7,977 bases of DNA from Campylobacterales bacterium (GTDB lineage Bacteria > Campylobacterota > Campylobacteria > Campylobacterales > Hydrogenimonadaceae): contig JAMONQ010000142.1 of the NCBI GenBank assembly GCA_027065635.1, positions 1 to 7,977 of the forward strand, in the 5' to 3' direction. Positions 1 to 4,219 of the stretch are shown piece by piece. Numbering within the stretch: the stretch's first letter is position 1; the number at the start of each line of letters is the position of its first letter. The translations under genes were made by a program, and so were the position numbers. The notes under the pieces were generated by a model. The model saw only the letters and a list, made by a program, of their open reading frames with translations, was not told the origin of the DNA and did not search any database.

Positions 1-538
1 GCTGTACGTCACTCGCCTTCATGGAGATCTTGATGTTCGTAAAGCCAAGATCTTCGAGAAATTTTATATTGTAGAGCGCCGATTCGACCATCCCCTTTGC
101 ACTCTGACCGTAACGATCTTCAAACCGCTTCTCCAGCGAACCGCAGTTTACGCCTATGCGTATCGGAATATCGTGCTCCAAACAGGCGTTCACCACCTCT
201 TTGACACGACTCTTCTCACCGATATTTCCCGGATTGATGCGAATACAGTCTACACTCTCGGCGGCGATAAGCGCAAGACGGTAGTTGAAATGTATATCGG
301 CAACCAGCGGCAAAGATGTCTTCGAGCGGATCTCCTTCAGCGCCTCGGCATCCTCGTAGTCCGGCACTGCCACACGAACTATATCGGCTCCCGCAAAGTG
401 CAGGCGGTTGATCTGCTCCACGGTAGCCTCCACATCCGCGGTGCGAGAATAGGTCATAGACTGTACCGATATGGGTGCGTCGCCTCCTACTGCGACACCG
501 CCGACAAAAATCTGTTTGGTTGGGTAGCGTTCAATCAT
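1..538 (-). CDS. ispG: 4-hydroxy-3-methylbut-2-enyl diphosphate synthase IspG, N-terminal part, cut by the left edge
   Basis: Cytoplasmic iron-sulfur enzyme of the MEP isoprenoid pathway. It reduces methylerythritol cyclodiphosphate to HMBPP. Only the first 179 codons are present. Reading the minus strand from the ATG at 538 gives MIERYPTKQIFVGGVAVGGD, then APISVQSMT, GADIVRVAVP, LVADIHFNYR, RINPGNIG, IPIRIGVNCGSLEK and ISMKASDV. These are the conserved blocks of the IspG TIM-barrel domain, and they resemble the Helicobacter protein more than the E. coli one. The C-terminal domain with the [4Fe-4S] cysteines lies outside the window. The start is fixed by the conserved distance to the KQIFVGGV block. 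No Shine-Dalgarno sequence precedes this ATG, but a TACAAT box sits 7 bases before it (see the promoter entry). It is the last minus-strand gene here, after priA and a possible small ORF. Confidence 0.95.
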   Translation of the reverse strand, partial: MIERYPTKQIFVGGVAVGGDAPISVQSMTYSRTADVEATVEQINRLHFAGADIVRVAVPDYEDAEALKEIRSKTSLPLVADIHFNYRLALIAAESVDCIRINPGNIGEKSRVKEVVNACLEHDIPIRIGVNCGSLEKRFEDRYGQSAKGMVESALYNIKFLEDLGFTNIKISMKASDVQ

Positions 539-544
539 AAAAGG

Positions 545-574
545 ATTGTAGCAAAGTGAAGATTATTTTGGCCA
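545..574 (-). promoter_or_regulatory. Predicted extended -10 promoter for ispG
   Basis: On the minus strand TGCTACAAT (553-545) matches an extended -10 element, with the TACAAT hexamer at 550-545. A weak -35-like TGGCCA (574-569) lies 18 bases further upstream. Counting 7 bases from the last T of the hexamer puts +1 on the A of the ispG ATG (538), so the transcript would be leaderless or nearly so. No ribosome binding site is visible, which agrees with this. The placement rests on consensus only. Confidence 0.5.
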
Positions 575-697
575 TATTTTTGAAAAATCGAAGTCGAAAC
601 TGCACCTTTTCGTCTTGAACGCCACGGTTTCATAGTCGAAATCTCCGCCTTTGACATACTTGCCTATCCGGTGATTTTTAAAATGGCTCCTAAGCAA
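563..697 (-). CDS. Possible 44-residue small protein, unrecognised (TTG start uncertain)
   Basis: An open frame between priA and ispG on the minus strand. It overlaps the last 8 bases of priA and ends with TAA at 565-563, just before the ispG promoter. From TTG at 697 it would begin MLRSHFKNHRIGKYVKGGDF and end with CSFDFDFSKIWPK. Codon use resembles the neighbouring genes (many C/G third positions), and the tail is rich in F, D, K and W, unlike translated noise. Against it: no ATG in frame, and no Shine-Dalgarno sequence before the TTG. An AGGAG at about 691-687 lies just inside the frame but has no normal start codon after it. It could be a genuine small protein, a remnant of a longer gene that lost its start, or chance. 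I do not recognise a family. Confidence 0.3.
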   Translation of the reverse strand: MLRSHFKNHRIGKYVKGGDFDYETVAFKTKRCSFDFDFSKIWPK

Positions 698-2528
698 AGT
701 CTACAGGATCCATATCGACTTCGAAACTACCGTCATCCACCGCCTTGACGACTCTGAGCAAATCGCTGCGATTTTGGCTCCTAAGCAGTATATTGAATCG
801 AAACTTCCCGGCGATCATCTCTATCGGAGCCTTTCCGGCACCGACTATCTCCACCTTCTTGAAACTCTCGATCCTCTCTTCCACCCTCTTTAGAGCAGCT
901 TCGCCCCTTCTCTCCTCTTTCGAAGCGAAAAGGAGCCGGCACAGATGCACGGAAGGCGGGTAGAGTCCCTCTCTAAAAAGAAGCTCCTCCTTCAAGAAAC
1001 GCTCATAGTCGTTTATATACTCGCTGAAAAACTCCGGCTGGTTGGTCTGCACTATCACCGTCGCTTCTTTCGCCCTCCCGGCTCGCCCCGCGATCTGCAC
1101 AAAAAGCGACAACGCCCGCTCTCTGGCCCTGTAGTCAGGCATCGCCAGAATATAGTCGAGTCCCAAAATGACGGCGAGAGTGATATCCGGATAGTCATGC
1201 CCTTTGGCGAGCATCTGGGTACCGACGAGAATATCGGTTTCCCTGCCGGCGAATCGCTCGAGCGCCTTTTGAAGTTTGCCGGGAGTGGTGATCGTATCTT
1301 TGTCGAACTGCTGGATCCTGATATCCCCAAAACGCTCGCTCAGGCGCTCTACCACCTCTGCCGTTCCGATCCTCTCCGATCTTACGATAGAACCGCACTT
1401 CGGGCATGAGTCGGGAATCTTTTCGGCATAACCGCAGTAGTGGCATCTCACCGCTCTTCTGCTTCTGTGCAGGCTCATTCCCACGGAACAGAAGGGGCAC
1501 TTCAGCGTATATCCGCAGTTGTCGCAATAAAGATACTTGAAGTTGGCTCTTGTAGGAAGAAAGACAAGAGCCTGCCCGCCCGCTTCATGGTGCTTTTTTA
1601 TCTCTTTTAGTATCTCTTCGCCAAGATCGCAGCCGCCCTTTTCGAAAACGTAACGTTTCCTTGTCTTTATGTACGGCTCCTTGATACGAACGACAGGCTG
1701 GCGGGCATAACTTACAACAGAAGGTGTAGCACTGCCGAGCACTACCCCGGCATCCAGAAGCCTGCCCATGTACAGAGCCAGATCTCTTGCGTGATAGCGC
1801 GGCCTGCCGTGAGCCTTGTAGCTGTCGTCATGCTCCTCGTCCACCACTATCATGCCGATATCCCTCAGCGGCAAAAAGAGTGTCGACCTGGGCCCTGCCA
1901 CTATACGCACCTCGCCGCTTCGAATCCTCTTTAGAGTCTCCTCCTTGCGCTTCTTTGTCAGTCTCGAGTGCCATATCGCCACCTCTTCACCGAAGTGAAG
2001 CTTCAGCCGCTTCTCCATCTGTGGCGTCAGACTGATCTCCGGCATCAAAAAGATCGCTCGTCTGCCGGCTTCGAGAGTCCGCTCGAAAAGCTTCATATAT
2101 ATCTCCGTCTTTCCGCTACCGGTAGGTGCGAAAAGGAGTGCCGAGCGCTCTTTCAAAAGCCCGTTTAGCGCTTCGTCCTGGGCTTTGGATAGCAGGATAC
2201 CCACCTTTTTGGGCTCATATGTACCTATAGGGTGCGGCTCTTTGGCAAAAGGGAGAAAAAGGGCCAGCGCCTCACCAAGAGTGACGGAGTAGTAACCGGA
2301 TATGAACTTCGCCGTCTCGACCTGATAACCGTGATATACAAACGGCAAGATCTCTTCGATTTCGAGAGTTTCGAAAGCGGGTTTTTCCACTTGGGCCACC
2401 ACTGCGGCCTCTCTCGTTTTTCCCTGTACCGAAACTTTTACAACTTCAAAAGGTTCTATTTTTTCTACGGAGCGGTATGTAAGAAGCGGCGCCCGTTTGC
2501 CAAGAAGAGAGACTTCATAATAGTTCAT
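690..2528 (-). CDS. priA: Primosomal protein N' (replication restart helicase PriA)
   Basis: 3'-5' DNA helicase that reloads the replisome at stalled or collapsed forks. With the ATG at 2528 it has 612 residues, close to Campylobacter and Helicobacter PriA and shorter than the 732 of E. coli. Order of domains: DNA-binding N-terminus (MNYYEVSLLGKRAPLLTYRS); helicase lobe 1 with Walker A APTGSGKT near 134-141 and DEEH near 230-233; GSATPS; zinc-binding insert with eight cysteines in four CxxC pairs (near 335/338, 344/347, 362/365, 375/378); lobe 2 with GTQMLAKGHDYP near 436 and QIAGRAGR near 478. All key motifs are intact. The frame stays open upstream to a TTG at 2555, but that would add nine residues absent from the family and overlap the pseudopilin gene. 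The ATG lies 5 bases after the pseudopilin stop and has no good ribosome binding site, which suggests translational coupling to that gene. Confidence 0.96.
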   Translation of the reverse strand: MNYYEVSLLGKRAPLLTYRSVEKIEPFEVVKVSVQGKTREAAVVAQVEKPAFETLEIEEILPFVYHGYQVETAKFISGYYSVTLGEALALFLPFAKEPHPIGTYEPKKVGILLSKAQDEALNGLLKERSALLFAPTGSGKTEIYMKLFERTLEAGRRAIFLMPEISLTPQMEKRLKLHFGEEVAIWHSRLTKKRKEETLKRIRSGEVRIVAGPRSTLFLPLRDIGMIVVDEEHDDSYKAHGRPRYHARDLALYMGRLLDAGVVLGSATPSVVSYARQPVVRIKEPYIKTRKRYVFEKGGCDLGEEILKEIKKHHEAGGQALVFLPTRANFKYLYCDNCGYTLKCPFCSVGMSLHRSRRAVRCHYCGYAEKIPDSCPKCGSIVRSERIGTAEVVERLSERFGDIRIQQFDKDTITTPGKLQKALERFAGRETDILVGTQMLAKGHDYPDITLAVILGLDYILAMPDYRARERALSLFVQIAGRAGRAKEATVIVQTNQPEFFSEYINDYERFLKEELLFREGLYPPSVHLCRLLFASKEERRGEAALKRVEERIESFKKVEIVGAGKAPIEMIAGKFRFNILLRSQNRSDLLRVVKAVDDGSFEVDMDPVDFA

Positions 2529-2533
2529 ACAGA

Positions 2534-2965
2534 CTATTGCGTCAAATCCTTGCAACCATCTTTTGTGTGATCACAGTCGAAAGCTCCTGTCTCGGTATCG
2601 TAGGTAAAGGTCACATTACCGTCTCCGAGTATAAAGACGTAGGTGTTTTCACCTGTCTTTTTCCAGCTGCCGGCCGTACTTTTGGAGTATACAGGATACT
2701 GCAACAGCTCCGAAAAGAGAGGCGAGTCGTCAGCATTGTATGTCGTAACGTCGTCGAGTTTTGTGCGGATCGTAGCGTTTCCTTCCAGTAGCCTCTTCTG
2801 CCTGTCCGTGGAGATAGCGCTGCGAATGGTGGCCACATCCGATCTGCCCTTGCTTATGATGGCATCGTCACGAGTCACCCAGAGTTTGGGCAGCGCCACT
2901 GTCGCCAGTATACCGATCACGACGATAACAAAGACAAGTTCGAGCATGGTAAAGGCTCTTTTCAT
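2534..2965 (-). CDS. Type II secretion/type IV pilin-like pseudopilin (second of pair)
   Basis: 143-residue prepilin. The N-terminus MKRAFTMLELVFVIVVIGIL has a short basic leader, a type IV prepilin peptidase site after Ala4 (A|FTMLE), the conserved Glu at mature position 5, and a hydrophobic helix of about 20 residues ending in ALPK. This class of protein is cleaved and methylated at the inner membrane and packed into a pseudopilus or pilus. The C-terminal globular part ends in a Cys pair (131 and 138) that may form a disulfide. Family evidence is limited to the N-terminus, so whether it serves secretion, DNA uptake or a pilus cannot be told. A ribosome binding site AAAGAGAG lies about 6 bases before the ATG. 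It shares TRDDA...SK after the helix with the upstream pseudopilin, so the two are probably paralogues. priA follows after 5 bases. Confidence 0.88.
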   Translation of the reverse strand: MKRAFTMLELVFVIVVIGILATVALPKLWVTRDDAIISKGRSDVATIRSAISTDRQKRLLEGNATIRTKLDDVTTYNADDSPLFSELLQYPVYSKSTAGSWKKTGENTYVFILGDGNVTFTYDTETGAFDCDHTKDGCKDLTQ

Positions 2966-2998
2966 TATTTACTCTCTTTGAAGTTATTACGGAGGAGC

Positions 2999-3035
2999 GA
3001 TGCGAAGCGCCGCAAAAAATGCGCCGCTTGGCATC
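2999..3035 (-). repeat. Imperfect stem-loop in the gap between the two pseudopilin genes
   Basis: Arms GATGC/GCATC and AAGCG/CGCTT, then CGC/GCG, are separated by single mismatches around an ATTTTTT loop (minus-strand reading). It directly abuts the next, stronger hairpin. The GC-rich arms stand out from the surrounding DNA. Confidence 0.55.
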
Positions 3036-3064
3036 GGCCCGCCGCGGATGCGGCGAAAGGGCCG
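3035..3064 (-). terminator. Strong GC-rich stem-loop just after the first pseudopilin stop codon
   Basis: CGGCCC pairs with GGGCCG and GCCGC with GCGGC around a GGAT loop, with a four-base bulge (gaaa) on one side. The stem begins one base past the TAA (3068-3066) of the upstream pseudopilin gene. There is no adjacent U-tract; a T6 run occurs only within the next hairpin. It may act as a partial terminator or a 3'-end stabiliser that lets the first pilin be made in larger amounts than the second pilin and priA. The role is inferred; the inverted repeat is directly visible. Confidence 0.55.
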
Positions 3065-3065
3065 C

Positions 3066-3539
3066 TTAGCGATTGATTCGCTGTCCGCCGAAAGAGTGTT
3101 TTTTGATAAGGTCTCCGGCTACTTCCCACGCCCCGTCACAAACGGCATTGCCTGTAACTTCTCCTTTGCTGATACTCATGTTACCGTCAGAAGTGACATT
3201 GATATCAAAGCAGTTTGAATTAACGTCACCGCCAGGTTCAGCTACTATATATACCACTCCGTCTGTAATAGTTGTATCTTTTGCGCTAGAAGTACCTTTC
3301 TTGTCAGTATACAGTTCCACATTGGTTATTTGTCCCCAGTTAGCATTACTCCATGCTGTCTGTCCTTGAGATGTATAGTAAGATGCCGCATCGCTAAGAA
3401 GCGTACTTACATTAGCAGATAGTTTCGAGATTTTCGCATCATCTCTTGTAGCAGCCAGTTTAGGTATGGCCACAGCAGCCAGAATTCCCAAAATCACGAT
3501 CACGAAGATCAACTCGATCATTGTAAAACCACGTCGCAT
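3066..3539 (-). CDS. Type II secretion/type IV pilin-like pseudopilin (first of pair)
   Basis: 157-residue prepilin, N-terminus MRRGFTMIELIFVIVILGIL followed by AAVAIPK. Cleavage is expected after Gly4 (G|FTMIE). Glu is at mature position 5, and one hydrophobic N-terminal helix carries assembly. The C-terminal domain has two cysteines (110 and 134) that could close a D-region-like disulfide loop. The start has an excellent ribosome binding site, AAAGGAG with 5 bases to the ATG, and a predicted promoter and leader hairpin upstream, so this is probably the most strongly expressed gene of the unit. The middle of the gene (about 3180-3430) looks more AT-rich than its neighbours, as is common for fast-evolving pilin heads. 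Its partner system (ATPase, platform protein, prepilin peptidase) is not in the window, so the exact apparatus is unknown. Confidence 0.9.
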   Translation of the reverse strand: MRRGFTMIELIFVIVILGILAAVAIPKLAATRDDAKISKLSANVSTLLSDAASYYTSQGQTAWSNANWGQITNVELYTDKKGTSSAKDTTITDGVVYIVAEPGGDVNSNCFDINVTSDGNMSISKGEVTGNAVCDGAWEVAGDLIKKHSFGGQRINR

Positions 3540-3544
3540 AGCAA

Positions 3545-3587
3545 CTCCTTTGGATTAGGTAGTGTTTGTCCTTTGTCGCTACAAAGG
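3545..3587 (-). promoter_or_regulatory. Leader hairpin and strong ribosome binding site of the pseudopilin gene
   Basis: On the minus strand CCTTTGT (3587-3581) and ACAAAGG (3576-3570) form a perfect 7-bp stem with an AGCG loop. The Shine-Dalgarno AAAGGAG lies at 3551-3545. The first arm (CCTTTG) is also complementary to CAAAGG at 3552-3547, which includes the Shine-Dalgarno, so two mutually exclusive pairings can be drawn. The complementarity is seen; a regulatory role is inferred. The hairpin alone could stabilise the mRNA 5' end. Confidence 0.5.
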
Positions 3588-3596
3588 CTCGTAGCA

Positions 3597-3624
3597 ATTA
3601 TCGACCAATTTTCGTAAATGTTTA
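3597..3624 (-). promoter_or_regulatory. Predicted promoter for the pseudopilin-priA unit
   Basis: Minus-strand TAAACA (3624-3619), a 16-base spacer and GATAAT (3602-3597) give a plausible sigma-70-type promoter, with +1 expected near 3590. That would place the leader hairpin at the extreme 5' end of the mRNA. Consensus match only. Confidence 0.4.
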
Positions 3625-3650
3625 CTTAAAATTTTACAAACGATTGTAAA
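3614..3650. repeat. Two AT-rich inverted repeats upstream of the pseudopilin promoter
   Basis: GTAAA-TG-TTTAC (3614-3625) overlaps the predicted -35 region. TTTACAA-ACGA-TTGTAAA (3633-3650) is a perfect 7-bp inverted repeat 7 bases away. Both carry the same GTAAA/TTTAC half-sites, so they could be paired operator sites. The second one also follows the stop of the small upstream gene by 15 bases and might serve as a weak terminator, although its stem is AT-rich and no long T-tract follows. Confidence 0.4.
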
Positions 3651-3665
3651 CCGTGGAGGTTTCCT

Positions 3666-3881
3666 CTACTCTGGGAGTCTTTTTAGCAGCTCATGCAGTT
3701 TCTGCTCCATCTCAAGATACTCTATCTGCTTTGTCAAAAAGGCTTGAAGAAGGGTTTTGGTCTCATTGTCGTTGGCCGGGTCGAAAAGTTCGCTCAACTC
3801 CTTTTCGACTCTGTCGGCAAAAGGCTCTTCGAGAGTGATGGTATAGCGTTTGCCGCCGATGACAAGAGAGATCTTTTTCAT
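3666..3881 (-). CDS. Small 71-residue protein, possibly ZapA-like
   Basis: It begins MKKISLVIGGKRYTITLEEP and ends in a long predicted helix (TLLQAFLTKQIEYLEMEQKL, then HELLKRLPE). A short beta hairpin of the K-x-I-x-G-x-x-Y-x-I type followed by helices is the layout of ZapA, the protein that crosslinks FtsZ filaments. Here the C-terminal coiled coil is shorter than in E. coli ZapA (109 residues). The assignment is by fold pattern only and is tentative; a conserved hypothetical protein of unknown role is the alternative. It follows the coiled-coil gene at 3890-4120 after 8 bases, so the two are almost certainly co-transcribed. A GGAG sits about 13 bases before the ATG, so translation may depend partly on the upstream gene. 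Confidence 0.6.
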   Translation of the reverse strand: MKKISLVIGGKRYTITLEEPFADRVEKELSELFDPANDNETKTLLQAFLTKQIEYLEMEQKLHELLKRLPE

Positions 3882-3889
3882 ATTCGAAT

Positions 3890-4120
3890 CTATTCTCCGA
3901 GCATCGCTTCGATCTTTCCGATCACCTCTTCGATCTCCAGATCTTTCATGGCGAGCTCTTCAGTGAGCCTGGCGATCTGCGCATCTTTGGCTTCACTCTG
4001 CGCTTTTGCCGCCACCAGTTCGTTGCGAAGCCGGCCGTTCTCCTCCTCCAGCCGCTTCATGCGGGATATCATCTCATCTATCTTTCCGGCGAGCTGTTCG
4101 ATGACGGGAATGTTTTGCAT
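3890..4120 (-). CDS. Small coiled-coil protein, ZapB-like
   Basis: 76 residues, MQNIPVIEQLAGKIDEMISR at the start. Almost the whole chain after residue 8 shows heptad spacing of I/L/M with many E, K, R and A, so it should form one continuous coiled coil with no membrane segment or signal. ZapB, a division-septum coiled-coil protein, has this size and look. Coiled coils resemble one another by composition, however, so the identity is a suggestion supported mainly by its pairing with the possible ZapA-like gene. The ribosome binding site AAGGA lies 9 bases before the ATG. It is the first gene of the minus-strand unit and diverges from uvrB at the shared promoter. Confidence 0.65.
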   Translation of the reverse strand: MQNIPVIEQLAGKIDEMISRMKRLEEENGRLRNELVAAKAQSEAKDAQIARLTEELAMKDLEIEEVIGKIEAMLGE

Positions 4121-4151
4121 ACTGACTGATCCTTAAGCATTTGGATATGGT

Positions 4152-4167
4152 TGGTATAATTATAGAC
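4152..4167. promoter_or_regulatory. Bidirectional promoter with shared -10 palindrome between uvrB and the ZapB-like gene
   Basis: The perfect palindrome TATAATTATA (4155-4164) contains TATAAT on the plus strand at 4155-4160 and TATAAT on the minus strand at 4164-4159. The plus-strand copy is preceded by TGG, making an extended -10 for uvrB (+1 near 4167). The minus copy would start transcription near 4152 toward the coiled-coil gene. -35 elements are poor on both sides, as is usual in Campylobacterota. The two sites overlap, so polymerase can occupy only one at a time. Confidence 0.7.
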
Positions 4168-4219
4168 TAATTTCAAAAGATTTGGATAGTATCGATTCGC
4201 AAAAGAAAAAAGGAGCCTC

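Noticed and set aside
173..559. 128-codon plus-strand frame at the left end
   Set aside because: It is antisense to the well-conserved ispG reading frame and has no recognisable protein features.
945..1409. 154-codon plus-strand frame opposite priA
   Set aside because: Antisense to the PriA zinc-binding and helicase motifs; the translation has no family resemblance.
2528..2555. Longer PriA starting at the TTG at 2555
   Set aside because: It adds nine non-conserved residues and overlaps the pseudopilin gene; the ATG at 2528 matches the usual PriA N-terminus.
3591..3610. Sigma-54-like TTGG...TTGC motif upstream of the pseudopilin gene
   Set aside because: The GG to GC distance is one base shorter than the strict sigma-54 spacing, and the central bases do not match.
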